From: Streptomyces cyaneofuscatus
Lineage (GTDB): Bacteria; Actinomycetota; Actinomycetes; Streptomycetales; Streptomycetaceae
NCBI RefSeq assembly: GCF_000718135.1
Contig: NZ_JOEM01000001.1
Span: 186,001 to 250,000 of the forward strand
Length of the DNA stretch: 64,000 bases
Reading direction: 5' to 3'
Shown here: positions 16,710 through 24,878 of the stretch, piece by piece
How the letters are laid out: each line of letters opens with the position of its first letter
How positions within the stretch are numbered: position 1 is the stretch's first letter
Made by a program: the position numbers and the translations under genes
The notes under the pieces: generated by a model
The model's input: only the letters and a program-made list of their open reading frames with translations
Databases searched by the model: none
What the model was told of the DNA's origin: nothing

Positions 16710-17113
16710 CGGCCGTCGTCCTCGCCGCGGGCCGGGCCGCCGGTCTGCCGGTCACCGGGCCCGGTGGGCCGGTCCCCGGGCTGCTTGAAGAGGTCGGTCC
16801 CGGTCGTCACCGCGGACGCCTGCGCCCCGGCGAGGGCGGACTCCAGCTCCGCGATCCGGGCGTCACGCTCGGCCAGCTCCGCGCCGAGCCGGGACAGCGC
16901 CTCGTCGACGTCCGCCATCCGGTAGCCCCGGGCGGCCATCGGCAGGCGCAGCGCCTCGACGTCCGCCCGGCCGACCGGGCGGGTCGTGGGCAGGGGGTCG
17001 GTGAACCGCTGGGGCTCCACATCCTGGAGCACGGCGCTCCCGCCACCGCCGACCACCGCGAGGGTGACCGCCGTGACGACCACGACCATCGTGAGCAGCA
17101 AGAACCAGAACAC
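16706..17113 (-). CDS. DivIVA-domain membrane protein
   Basis: About 135 residues if started at the GTG 17113-17111, which has GGGGAG 6 nt upstream; ATG 17119 and ATG 17161 are in-frame alternatives. An N-terminal membrane helix (FWFLLLTMVVVVTAVTLAVV) is followed by a DivIVA-like segment, ADVEALRLPMAARGYRMADVDEALSRLGAEL, and a short coiled coil ending in a disordered tail. The domain is known from polar-growth and septum proteins. The protein may sense or mark membrane curvature, but its role is unknown. It is coupled to tag and divergent from the FolP2-like gene. Confidence 0.82.
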   Translation of the reverse strand: MFWFLLLTMVVVVTAVTLAVVGGGGSAVLQDVEPQRFTDPLPTTRPVGRADVEALRLPMAARGYRMADVDEALSRLGAELAERDARIAELESALAGAQASAVTTGTDLFKQPGDRPTGPGDRQTGGPARGEDDGR

Positions 17114-17226
17114 GCGCATCTCCCCGGGGGTGGAAACCTCGACCGGCTCCGATGGTGCCATGCGGCACGGACAGTCAGGGCGGGGACGTTAGGGTCGCAG
17201 GCGGGCTATCGAGGAGGAAACACGGG

Positions 17227-18099
17227 ATGCGAAGCGGTGCACTCAGGCTGGGGCGGCGGGAATTCGGTCCGCACGAGCCGGTGATCATGGCGATCGTGAA
17301 CCGGACCCCGGACTCCTTCTACGACCAGGGCGCCACCTTCAGGGACGAGCCGGCGCTCGCCCGGGTCGAGCAGGCGGTGGCCGAGGGCGCCGCGATCATC
17401 GACATCGGCGGGGTGAAGGCCGGCCCCGGCGAGGAGGTGAGCGCCGAGGAGGAGGCGCGCCGCACGGTCGGGTTCGTCGCCGAGGTCCGCCGCCGCCACC
17501 CGGATGTGGTGATCAGCGTGGACACCTGGCGGCACGACGTGGGCGAGGCGGTCTGCGAGGCCGGGGCGGACGTCCTGAACGACGCGTGGGGCGGGGTCGA
17601 CCCGAAGCTGGCGGAGGTCGCCGCGCGGTACGGGGCGGGGCTCGTGTGTACGCACGCGGGAGGCGCGGAGCCGCGGACGCGGCCGCACCGGATCGCGTAC
17701 GAGGATGTGATGGCGGACATCCTGCGGGTGACGGTGGGGCTGGCGGAGCGGGCGGTGGCGCTCGGGGTACGGACGGACGGGATCATGATCGATCCGGGTC
17801 ACGACTTCGGTAAGAACACGCGGCACTCTCTTGAGGCGACGCGTCGTCTTGAGGAGATGGCGGAGACGGGGTGGCCGGTGCTGGTGTCCCTGTCCAACAA
17901 GGACTTCGTGGGCGAGACGCTGGACCGGCCGGTGAAGGAGCGGGTCATCGGGACGCTGGCCACGACGGCGGTGTCGGCGTGGCTGGGGGCGCGGGTGTAC
18001 CGGGTGCACGAGGTGGCGGAGACGCGGCAGGTTCTGGACATGGTGGCGTCGATCGCCGGGCATCGGCCTCCGGCCGTGGCGCGGCGGGGGCTGGCGTAG
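17227..18099 (+). CDS. Dihydropteroate synthase homologue (FolP2-like)
   Basis: 290 residues from the ATG at 17227, with GAGGAGGA at 17211-17218. DHPS motifs are recognisable: IMAIVNRTPDSFYDQG at the start, then AAIIDIGGVKAGPG where true DHPS has DIGGESTRPG, VISVDTWRHDV, LNDAWGG, and the late IDPGHDFGKN and RVHEVAETRQVLDM. The altered DIGG-VKAGPG loop and its place next to LOG and Tag mark it as the FolP2 paralogue, which in mycobacteria was reported not to act as DHPS (memory). A folate role is therefore unproven. Confidence 0.86.
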   Translation: MRSGALRLGRREFGPHEPVIMAIVNRTPDSFYDQGATFRDEPALARVEQAVAEGAAIIDIGGVKAGPGEEVSAEEEARRTVGFVAEVRRRHPDVVISVDTWRHDVGEAVCEAGADVLNDAWGGVDPKLAEVAARYGAGLVCTHAGGAEPRTRPHRIAYEDVMADILRVTVGLAERAVALGVRTDGIMIDPGHDFGKNTRHSLEATRRLEEMAETGWPVLVSLSNKDFVGETLDRPVKERVIGTLATTAVSAWLGARVYRVHEVAETRQVLDMVASIAGHRPPAVARRGLA

Positions 18100-18150
18100 T
18101 TCTGCCGCCTGCCCGGCGGGCGGGGCCTGGGGCGCTGCCCCCGGGCCCCG

Positions 18151-18224
18151 CTCCTCAAGCGCCGGAGGGGCTGAGTGCGGCCGGTCCGGCCGGAAAAGAT
18201 GTCCTCAAACGCCGGACGGGCTGG
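18151..18224. repeat. Dispersed intergenic repeats (inverted orientation)
   Basis: TCCTCAAGCGCCGGAGGGG (from about 18152) and TCCTCAAACGCCGGACGGG (18202-18220) are reverse-complement copies of the units at 8750-8836, and a shorter relic follows at about 18230. They lie between the convergent folP2-like and LOG genes. Confidence 0.7.
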
Positions 18225-18248
18225 ATTGTGCCGGACGGGCTCGATCGG

Positions 18249-19034
18249 CTAGCGCCCGACCTCCTTCGTCACCAGGGTCACCGCTTCGTCCACGTCGTCC
18301 GTCACGTGGAACAGCAGCAGGTCCTTCTCCGAGGCCTTGCCGCCCGCGACCACCGTTTCGCGGAGCCAGTCGACCAGGCCGCCCCAGTAGGCGGTGCCGA
18401 AGAGGACGATCGGGAAGCGGGTGACCTTGCCGGTCTGGACGAGGGTGAGCGCCTCGAAGAGCTCGTCCAGGGTGCCGAGGCCGCCGGGCAGGACCACGAA
18501 GCCCTGCGCGTACTTCACGAACATCGTCTTGCGGACGAAGAAGTAGCGGAAGTTGACGCCGATGTCGACGTGCGGGTTCAGCCCCGACTCGAAGGGCAGC
18601 TCGATGCCGAGGCCGACCGAGACGCCCTTCGCCTCCCGGGCCCCCTTGTTGGCGGCCTCCATCGCGCCCGGGCCGCCGCCGGTGATCACCGCGAAGCCCG
18701 CGTCGACCAGTGCCTTGCCGATCCGGACGCCGGCCTCGTACTCCGCCGATCCGGCCGGGGTGCGGGCCGAGCCGAAGACGCTGATCGCGCTCGGCAGCTC
18801 CGCGAGGGCTCCGAAGCCCTCGACGAACTCCGACTGGATGCGCATGACCCGCCACGGGTCGGTGTGCACCCACTCGGAGTCGCCCTCGGAGTCCAGCAGC
18901 CGCTGATCGGTCGTGCCGGGCTGGACCTGCTCCCTGCGGCGGACCACCGGACCCAGCCACTGTTCCTCCGGGGCGACCGCGCCCTCGGGGACCTCCGCAC
19001 CCTCAGGGATTCGTGCGTCCTCGGCGTTGCCCAT
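18249..19034 (-). CDS. LOG family protein (TIGR00730)
   Basis: 261 residues. The Rossmann-like LOG domain begins about residue 85 (AISVFGSARTPAGSAEYEAGVRIG) and has GGGPGAMEAANKGA and the signature LPGGLGTLDELFEALTLVQTGK, containing the PGGxGTxxE phosphate-binding motif. Family members release nucleobases from nucleoside monophosphates; some make cytokinins. The N-terminal 80 residues (GPVVRRREQVQPGTTDQRLLD) are typical of the actinobacterial version. An ATG with GGAGGGAGC upstream sets the start. It is convergent with the FolP2-like gene and upstream of nothing else on its strand except dapE behind it. Confidence 0.9.
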   Translation of the reverse strand: MGNAEDARIPEGAEVPEGAVAPEEQWLGPVVRRREQVQPGTTDQRLLDSEGDSEWVHTDPWRVMRIQSEFVEGFGALAELPSAISVFGSARTPAGSAEYEAGVRIGKALVDAGFAVITGGGPGAMEAANKGAREAKGVSVGLGIELPFESGLNPHVDIGVNFRYFFVRKTMFVKYAQGFVVLPGGLGTLDELFEALTLVQTGKVTRFPIVLFGTAYWGGLVDWLRETVVAGGKASEKDLLLFHVTDDVDEAVTLVTKEVGR

Positions 19035-19154
19035 GTTCCGCTCCCTCCACCGACCCGCGTCGTCCTGGGCCGGGCTGTGTCGTGCTGCGTCCGGCCAGCG
19101 TAGATCGACGGAGGTTACGTACGGGGGAATGCCGTGCGTCGGGCGGTCGGGAGG

Positions 19155-20234
19155 TCAGGCGGTCAGCCAGGAGCGGAGGCGGTCCTCACAGTGGGTGATC
19201 TTCTCGACGACCACGTGCTCGTCGCGCTTGTGGGCGTAGATCGGGTCGCCGGGGCCGTAGTTCACCGCGGGGACGCCGAGGCCGCCGAAGCGGGAGACGT
19301 CGGTCCAGCCGAACTTGGGCCGGGCGGTGCCGCCGACCGCCTCCATGAAGGCCTTCGCGGCGGGGTGGGAGAGGCCGGGCATGGCCGCGCCGGAGTGGTC
19401 GTCGATGATCATCTCGGCCACCCCGCAGTCGGCGAAGACCTCGCGGACGTGGGCGACGGCCTCCTCTTCGGTGCGGTCGGGGGCGTACCGGTAGTTGACG
19501 ACGACGGTGCAGGCGTCCGGGATGACGTTGGTGGCGACGCCGCCCTCGATGCCGACGGCGTTGAGCCCCTCGTGGTATTCGAGGCCGTCGATGACCGGGC
19601 GGCGGGGCTCGTACGCCGCCAGCTTCGCCAGGATCGGGGCGGCCGCGTGGACGGCGTTGGACCCCATCCAGCTGCGCGCGGAGTGCGCCCGCTCCCCTGC
19701 CGTACGGAGGTGGACCCGGAGCGTGCCCTGGCAGCCGCCCTCCACCTCGCCGTCGGAGGGCTCCAGGAGGACGGCGAAGTCTCCGGCGAGCCAGTCGGGG
19801 TGGGCGGTGGCGATGTGGCCGAGGCCGTTGAGGTCGGCGGCGACCTCTTCGTTGTCGTAGAAGATGAAGGTCAGGTCGCGGTTGGGCTCGGGGACCGTCG
19901 CGGCGATCCGGAGCTGGACGGCGACGCCGGCCTTCATGTCGGTGGTCCCGCAGCCCCAGAGGATGCCGTCCGCGTCGAGGCGGGAGGGGACGTTGTCGGC
20001 GATCGGCACGGTGTCGATGTGCCCGGCGAGGACGACACGCTCGGCGCGGCCGAGGTCCGTGCGGGCGACGACGTTGTTGCCGTGGCGGTCGACGGTGAGA
20101 TGGGGCAGGCCGCGCAGCGCTGTCTCGATCGCGTCGGCGAGTGCCTTCTCCTCCCCGCTGACCGAGGGGATGTCGACGAGCCGGGCGGTGAGCGCCGGGC
20201 CGTCCAGGGTCAGGTCAAGCGTGCTGTCGGACAT
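19155..20234 (-). CDS. dapE: Succinyl-diaminopimelate desuccinylase
   Basis: 359 residues, M20 peptidase family. The metal site is complete: H72 and D74 in LAGHIDTVP, D99 in GTTDMKAG, E129/E130 in FYDNEEVA, E158 in LLEPSDG, and a late His in IYAHKRDEHV. The dimerisation lid domain lies between. DapE makes LL-diaminopimelate for lysine and for LL-DAP peptidoglycan of Streptomyces. The ATG at 20234 stands 7 nt after a TAGGGT hexamer on the minus strand, so the transcript is probably leaderless. It is divergent from the gene at 20397 across a tandem-repeat array. Confidence 0.92.
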   Translation of the reverse strand: MSDSTLDLTLDGPALTARLVDIPSVSGEEKALADAIETALRGLPHLTVDRHGNNVVARTDLGRAERVVLAGHIDTVPIADNVPSRLDADGILWGCGTTDMKAGVAVQLRIAATVPEPNRDLTFIFYDNEEVAADLNGLGHIATAHPDWLAGDFAVLLEPSDGEVEGGCQGTLRVHLRTAGERAHSARSWMGSNAVHAAAPILAKLAAYEPRRPVIDGLEYHEGLNAVGIEGGVATNVIPDACTVVVNYRYAPDRTEEEAVAHVREVFADCGVAEMIIDDHSGAAMPGLSHPAAKAFMEAVGGTARPKFGWTDVSRFGGLGVPAVNYGPGDPIYAHKRDEHVVVEKITHCEDRLRSWLTA

Positions 20235-20241
20235 GGCCACG

Positions 20242-20247
20242 ACCCTA
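20242..20247 (-). promoter_or_regulatory. -10 hexamer TAGGGT of dapE, leaderless
   Basis: On the minus strand TAGGGT is followed by 7 nt and the dapE ATG. No ribosome site separates them. Confidence 0.5.
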
Positions 20248-20285
20248 GAGGACCGAGGTGAGGGGCTGGTAGCGCCCCCGGGGGA

Positions 20286-20373
20286 CCCGGGCGCCGGTCC
20301 CGGAGGGCCTGAGCATCGGTGCCCCAGGACCCGGGCATCGGTCCCGGGGCACCTGGGTATCGGCCCCCGGCCG
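20286..20373. repeat. Degenerate tandem array, 4 x 22 bp
   Basis: Units begin at 20286, 20308, 20330 and 20352. Each carries a core like GGGCATCGGTCCC in shifting forms: GGCGCCGGTCCC, AGCATCGGTGCCC, GGCATCGGTCCC and GGTATCGGCCCCC. The array fills most of the gap between the dapE and 20397 starts and covers the expected -35 zone of the latter. Confidence 0.75.
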
Positions 20374-20383
20374 TACCCTCCAG

Positions 20384-20389
20384 TACGGT
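20384..20389 (+). promoter_or_regulatory. -10 hexamer TACGGT, leaderless GTG start
   Basis: TACGGT ends 7 nt before the GTG at 20397. The -35 position would fall inside the fourth unit of the 22-bp array. Confidence 0.45.
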
Positions 20390-20396
20390 GGGCCCC

Positions 20397-21320
20397 GTGT
20401 CCCGGACAGCCAGCCCCGCCCGTCGCCGCCGCAGCCGCCTTCTCCGCTACGCGGCCGGCTTCACCGTGCTCGCCGCGCTGGGCGGTTATCTGGCCGTTCA
20501 GTACGACTCCTCCACCACCGAGTCCGCGCCACGCTGCGTGGTCCGGGCCCCCGAGGGGGACCACACCTACGAGATGAGCCTGCACCAGGCGGCGAACGCG
20601 GCGACGATCTCCGCCGTGGGGACCACCCGCGGGATGCCGGAGCGGGCGGTGACCATCGCGATCGCGACGGCGATCCAGGAGTCCACGCTCCGCAACATCG
20701 ACTACGGGGACCGGGACTCGGTGGGCCTGTTCCAGCAGCGGCCCTCGCAGGGCTGGGGCACCGTGGCGGAGATCATGGACCCGGTGTACTCGGCCGGGGA
20801 GTTCTACGACCATCTGGCCAAGGTCCCGGGCTACTCGCGGCTGCCGCTGACCGTGGCGGCGCAGCGCGTGCAGCGCAGCGGCTTCCCGCAGGCGTACGCG
20901 AAGCACGAGCCGGACGCCGCACTGCTGGCCGCCGCGCTGACCGGGCGCGAGCCCGCCTCGCTGAACTGCACGCCGCCGAAGAGGACCGCCGGGAGCCCGG
21001 GGGACGCGGCGCAGGTGCGGGCCGAGCTGATCCGCACCTTCGGCAAGGACGTCCTGCCCGCGACGAAGGCGGCGGGCGCGTCGGCCGCCGCCACCGTCTC
21101 GGTGCCCGTGCCGGCGTCGGCCCGGGCCTCGGCGGAGGACCGCGCGCCGCAGCGCGGCTGGGAGCTGGCGGCCTGGGCGGTCGCGCACTCCGATGAGCTG
21201 CTGATCGAGCGCGTGAGCTATGCCGACCGGGTGTGGGAGGCCGGTTCCGGCTGGCGGACGGAACGTACGAAGGATAAGGAACCGGACACGACCGCCGTCG
21301 GAATCCGGGTCGTCCAGTAG
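20397..21320 (+). CDS. Membrane-anchored protein with lysozyme-like domain
   Basis: 307 residues. A basic start (VSRTASPARRRRSR) precedes one membrane helix (LLRYAAGFTVLAALGGYLAV), so most of the chain lies outside. Residues about 80-160 contain ATAIQESTLRNIDYGDRDSVGLFQQRPSQGWG, which resembles the Glu-containing active-site region of lytic transglycosylase/lysozyme-like domains of actinobacteria. The C-terminal third is variable and includes an Ala/Val-rich linker. Relatives are often labelled heavy metal transporter, which the sequence does not support. A muralytic role is inference. Promoter and start are discussed with the -10 hexamer. Confidence 0.75.
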   Translation: MSRTASPARRRRSRLLRYAAGFTVLAALGGYLAVQYDSSTTESAPRCVVRAPEGDHTYEMSLHQAANAATISAVGTTRGMPERAVTIAIATAIQESTLRNIDYGDRDSVGLFQQRPSQGWGTVAEIMDPVYSAGEFYDHLAKVPGYSRLPLTVAAQRVQRSGFPQAYAKHEPDAALLAAALTGREPASLNCTPPKRTAGSPGDAAQVRAELIRTFGKDVLPATKAAGASAAATVSVPVPASARASAEDRAPQRGWELAAWAVAHSDELLIERVSYADRVWEAGSGWRTERTKDKEPDTTAVGIRVVQ

Positions 21321-21609
21321 TTCGGCCCGTCACCCGTACGGACCCTGGAGCCTGCCGCTCCGGGGCTCCCGGGCCGCCTCTTCGCCGGTCCGTTCATCCC
21401 GCACCGCTTCCCTTGCCGCTCAAGGGAAGTGACGGTTCATCGAACGGCTCCGGAATGGATCGTTTGCCCGGGTTCCTCCACTGCGGATTATCGGACGCAT
21501 TGCTCACTCTTTACCTTTGCTCGCCGCAACTTTCCCTCCCCTCGGCCCTGTTGTCAGTGCGTCCGGCTCACCGGATCCGGATCACTGACCATCCCGTCGA
21601 AGGAGCACC

Positions 21610-22047
21610 ATGTCCCTCCCCCTGACCCGTCGGATCGCTCGTACCGCGCTGCTGATCGCCGCGGGTGCGGCCCCCGTGGTCGGTGCGGCCGGCGCCGCGA
21701 GCGCCGCAGAGCTCCCGCAGACCCCGGACCTCGGCGGTCTGACCGCGCTGGACGGTGCCGGTCTCGGCAACACCGTGGACAGCGCCGCCCAGCAGGGCAC
21801 CCAGGCTGCCGGTGAGACCGGCGGCCGTCTCGTCGGCACCGCGCTTCCGGCCGCGGGCAAGACCGTGGGCCAGACCGCCAAGGTGGCCGCCCCGGCCGTC
21901 CAGGACACCGCGGGCCAGACCGCGGGCAGCGCGGGCGAGGCCGTCGGCGGCATCGCCGGTGCGGCCGGTGGCGGCCTGCCGACCGACGCGCTCGCGGGCG
22001 GCCTGCCCACCGGTGGCCTGCCGCTGGGCGGTCTGCCGATCGGCTGA
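21610..22047 (+). CDS. Small secreted Ala/Gly-rich protein
   Basis: 145 residues with a clear Sec signal peptide (MSLPLTRRIARTALLIAAGAAPVV, cleavage near ASAA at about 35). The mature part is low-complexity Ala/Gly/Thr with repeated AGxTxGQTA segments. It ends in Gly-Leu-Pro repeats (GGLPTGGLPLGGLPIG). No enzyme motif is present; relatives are sometimes called ATP-binding protein without reason. It may be a cell-wall or surface structural protein. The ATG follows GAAGGAG at about 21599-21605. It is convergent with the aminotransferase, and a 30-bp palindrome separates them. Confidence 0.75.
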   Translation: MSLPLTRRIARTALLIAAGAAPVVGAAGAASAAELPQTPDLGGLTALDGAGLGNTVDSAAQQGTQAAGETGGRLVGTALPAAGKTVGQTAKVAAPAVQDTAGQTAGSAGEAVGGIAGAAGGGLPTDALAGGLPTGGLPLGGLPIG

Positions 22048-22074
22048 CCCACCGCCGTACGCCGTACATGCGGG

Positions 22075-22104
22075 GGGCCCGGGGAGTGCGCACTCCCCGG
22101 GCCC
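22075..22104. terminator. 30-bp perfect palindrome, bidirectional terminator
   Basis: GGGCCCGGGGAGTGC followed directly by its exact reverse complement. It lies between the convergent genes ending at 22047 and 22128. Confidence 0.85.
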
Positions 22105-22127
22105 TCCCGTACGTTCACATCAGGAGA

Positions 22128-23222
22128 TCAGGACAGGCGCTTGACCGCCGCCGCCACCCGCTCGTCGGTCGCGGTGAAGGCCACCCGGACGAAGCGCTCG
22201 CCCGCCGGGCCGTAGAAGTCGCCGGGCGCCACCAGGATGCCCAGCTGGGCCAGGTACGCCACGGTCTCCCAGCAGGGCTCGTCGCGGGTCGCCCAGAGGT
22301 AGAGGCTCGCCTCGCTGTGCTCGATGCGGAAGCCGTGCGCCTCCAGAGCGGCGCGCAGGGCCAGCCGGCGGTCCGCGTACCGGGCGCGCTGCTCGGCCAC
22401 GTGCACGTCGTCGCCGAGGGCGGCGACGGCGGCGGCCTGGACGGGGGCGGGCGTCATCATCCCGCCGTGCTTGCGGATCAGCAGCAGCTCGCCGAGGACG
22501 GCCGCGTCGCCCGCGATGAAGGCGGCCCGGTAGCCGGCCAGGTTGGAGCGCTTGGAGAGCGAGTGGACGGCCACGATCCCGTCGTAGTGGCCGCCGCAGA
22601 CGTCCGGGTGGAGCACGGAGACCGGCTCGGCCTCCCAGCCCAGCTCCAGGTAGCACTCGTCGCTGAAGACGAGGACGCCGTGCTCGCGGGCCCAGGCGAC
22701 GATCCGGGTCAGCTCGTCCTGGGACAGCACCTTGCCGGTCGGGTTGGACGGCGAGTTGAGCCAGAGCAGCTTCAGCCCGGCCGGGTCCAGCTCGGTCGGG
22801 TCGTCGTAGACGACGGGCTCCGCGCCGCAGAGCCGGGCGCCGACCTCGTACGTCGGGTAGGCGAGCCGCGGGTAGGCGACCTTGTCGCCCGGGCCGAGCC
22901 CGAGCTGCGTCGGCAGCCAGGCCACCAGCTCCTTGGAGCCGACGACCGGCAGCACGTTGGCGTGGGTCACGCCGACCGCGCCGAGGCGGCCCTCCACCCA
23001 GCCGGTGAGCGCGTCGCGCAGGGCCTCGGTGCCCCACACCGTCGGATAGCCGGGGCTGTCGGCGGCGGCGACGAGCGCCCGCCGGATCACCTCGGGCACC
23101 GGGTCGACCGGCGTACCGACGGAGAGGTCCACGATGCCGTCCGGGTGGGCCTGGGCCGTCGTCTTGTACGGCGTGAGCCTGTCCCAGGGGAAGACCGGGA
23201 GGCGGGAGGAGACTGCGGACAC
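22128..23222 (-). CDS. dapC: Class I/II aminotransferase, succinyldiaminopimelate transaminase-like (DapC)
   Basis: 364 residues from the GTG at 23222 (VSAVSSRLPVFPWDRL). The fold-type I PLP pattern is present: VVGSKELVAWLPTQLGLGPGD, NSPSNPTGKVLS, FSDECYLELGW, and the Schiff-base lysine in SLSKRSNLAGYRAAF (about 225-240). The C-terminal domain ends RVAFTATDERVAAAVKRL. Location directly after ferredoxin fdxA matches Rv1177-Rv1178 (memory). The actinobacterial neighbours support N-succinyl-LL-DAP aminotransferase, the step before DapE, which lies 2 kb away. The exact substrate remains inference. Confidence 0.85.
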   Translation of the reverse strand: MSAVSSRLPVFPWDRLTPYKTTAQAHPDGIVDLSVGTPVDPVPEVIRRALVAAADSPGYPTVWGTEALRDALTGWVEGRLGAVGVTHANVLPVVGSKELVAWLPTQLGLGPGDKVAYPRLAYPTYEVGARLCGAEPVVYDDPTELDPAGLKLLWLNSPSNPTGKVLSQDELTRIVAWAREHGVLVFSDECYLELGWEAEPVSVLHPDVCGGHYDGIVAVHSLSKRSNLAGYRAAFIAGDAAVLGELLLIRKHGGMMTPAPVQAAAVAALGDDVHVAEQRARYADRRLALRAALEAHGFRIEHSEASLYLWATRDEPCWETVAYLAQLGILVAPGDFYGPAGERFVRVAFTATDERVAAAVKRLS

Positions 23223-23358
23223 GGAGCTCTGCTTTCTCGGGGCTTTCTCAGGGCTTTCTCGGACTGTTCGGTCACCGGCAGCGGTACGGGGAAACGCCTC
23301 GGTCCCGCACGGCGACAAGCCGTACGGGACCGGGCTGCGCACAGGGTGCCGCTGCCGC

Positions 23359-23679
23359 TTACTGGTTCTGCGGCGGCAGTCCGGCGACGAACGCGTGGTC
23401 GCGCTCGATGAGACCGAGCTTCGAAGCACCACCCGGGGAGCCGAGGTCGTCGAAGAACTCGACGTTCGCCTTGTAGTAGTCCTTCCACTCCTCCGGAGTG
23501 TCGTCCTCGTAGAAGATGGCCTCGACCGGGCAGACCGGCTCACAGGCTCCGCAGTCGACGCATTCGTCCGGGTGGATGTACAAGGACCGCTGGCCCTCGT
23601 AGATGCAGTCGACGGGGCACTCTTCGATGCAGGCCTTGTCCTTCACGTCGACACAAGGCTGCGCGATGACGTAGGTCAC
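23359..23679 (-). CDS. fdxA: 7Fe-8S ferredoxin
   Basis: 106 residues, normal for actinobacterial FdxA. The first cluster region has PCVDVKDKACIEECPVDCIYEG with the spacing of a 3Fe-4S site. The second, CVDCGACEPVCPVEAIF, supplies the CxxCxxCxxxCP ligands of a 4Fe-4S cluster. The remainder is the usual acidic C-terminal extension (DDTPEEWKDYYKANVEFF). It is a soluble low-potential electron carrier, in Streptomyces often a partner of cytochromes P450. Start GTG at 23679 follows GAGGAACG. It lies upstream of the aminotransferase on the same strand with a 136-bp gap. Confidence 0.95.
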   Translation of the reverse strand: MTYVIAQPCVDVKDKACIEECPVDCIYEGQRSLYIHPDECVDCGACEPVCPVEAIFYEDDTPEEWKDYYKANVEFFDDLGSPGGASKLGLIERDHAFVAGLPPQNQ

Positions 23680-23796
23680 GCTGTCGTTCCTCCTCGGTAG
23701 GGCGTTGGCTCTCGCGCGGGAGCGCGGCGTCGTCGATGCCCGCCCCTAGTATCTCCGTTCTCGGGCACGATCCGAACAGGAGGGGCGAACTGAGCT

Positions 23797-24810
23797 GTGG
23801 AATTCACCATGGGCGGACGGCTGGAGGTCCGCATCACACCGGCTGACGTGGGCAAACGCGTCTCCGTGCGACGGCGCTCCGCAGGGGGCGGCGCGGGCGT
23901 GGAGTTCACCGATACGGTCGGTGTTCTCACATCATGGGACGACGGTGTGGTGGCGATCACACCGAAGAGCGGGGAGTCCGTCCACATCGTGGAATCCGCC
24001 CTGGTCGCGGGCAAGGTCGTCCCCGCCGCCCCGGCCCGCAGGAGGGGCCCGGCGGCCTCCTTCCCGGAGCTGGCCGCCGTCACCGCCCGCGCCTGGCAGC
24101 CGGTGGAGAGCGAGCCGCTCGGCGAGTGGCGGCTGCGCGCCGCCGGCGGTTTCACCCGGCGCGCCAACTCCGCGCTGCCGCTCGGCGATCCGGGTCTACC
24201 GCTCGGCGAGGCGTTCGGGCGGGTCGAGCGCTGGTACGAGGAGCGGGGCCTGCCCCCGTACATCCAGACGGCGACCGGGGCCGAGGGGACGCAGGAGGCC
24301 CTCTGCGCGGAGCTGGAGCGGCACGGCTGGCGGCGCGAGGTCACCGCGGAAGTGCGGATCGCCGCGCTGGCGCCGGTCGGTGACCTGGACGCGGACGTGT
24401 CGGCGGTGCGGCTGAGCCGTGCGCCGGACGAGGCGTGGCTCTCGCGCTACCAGCGCTTCTCCACCCCCGGCCCCCATGTGCTGCGGGTGCTGGGCGGCGG
24501 CCCGTCGGTCTGGTTCGCCACGGTGGCGGGCGCGGGCGACGGGGAGGCCGGCGGGGAGGCGCCCGCGGCGATCGGCCGGTGTGTCGTGGACGGGCGGTGG
24601 GCCGGGTTCATGGCCGTCGAGGTCGCCCCCGAGCACCGGCGGCGCGGGCTGGCCACCTCGGTGATGGCGGCCCTGGCCCGGCAGGCTTTGGAGGAGGGCG
24701 CCTCGGCGGCCTGGCTCCAGGTGGAGGAGGACAATGAAGGGGCGCGGGCGCTGTACGACGGCATGGGGTTCGCGGCGCACCACCGCTACCACCACTTCCG
24801 GCCCGCGTAG
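23797..24810 (+). CDS. GNAT family N-acetyltransferase with N-terminal SH3-like domain
   Basis: 337 residues. Residues about 1-70 form a beta-barrel-like domain (GGRLEVRITPADVGKRVSVRR, GVLTSWDDGVVAITPKSGE). The rest is a tandem GNAT architecture with the acetyl-CoA signature at about 275-300 (VEVAPEHRRRGLATSVMAALARQALEEGA) and the C-terminal AWLQVEEDNEGARALYDGMGF. This layout is that of the actinobacterial histone-acetyltransferase-like Rv0428c family (memory). The GTG start has AGGAGGGG at 23777-23784, and a TAGTAT -10 element lies near 23748. The acceptor is unknown. Confidence 0.86.
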   Translation: MEFTMGGRLEVRITPADVGKRVSVRRRSAGGGAGVEFTDTVGVLTSWDDGVVAITPKSGESVHIVESALVAGKVVPAAPARRRGPAASFPELAAVTARAWQPVESEPLGEWRLRAAGGFTRRANSALPLGDPGLPLGEAFGRVERWYEERGLPPYIQTATGAEGTQEALCAELERHGWRREVTAEVRIAALAPVGDLDADVSAVRLSRAPDEAWLSRYQRFSTPGPHVLRVLGGGPSVWFATVAGAGDGEAGGEAPAAIGRCVVDGRWAGFMAVEVAPEHRRRGLATSVMAALARQALEEGASAAWLQVEEDNEGARALYDGMGFAAHHRYHHFRPA

Positions 24811-24878
24811 CGGAGTCCGGACCCGCCGGCCGGGCGGGTGCAGCCGGCAGCAGGGACGAGCAGGGGCATGGGTCACAT

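Noticed and set aside
20397..21320. Heavy-metal transporter annotation
   Set aside because: One membrane helix, no metal-binding motif, and a lysozyme-like Glu region instead.
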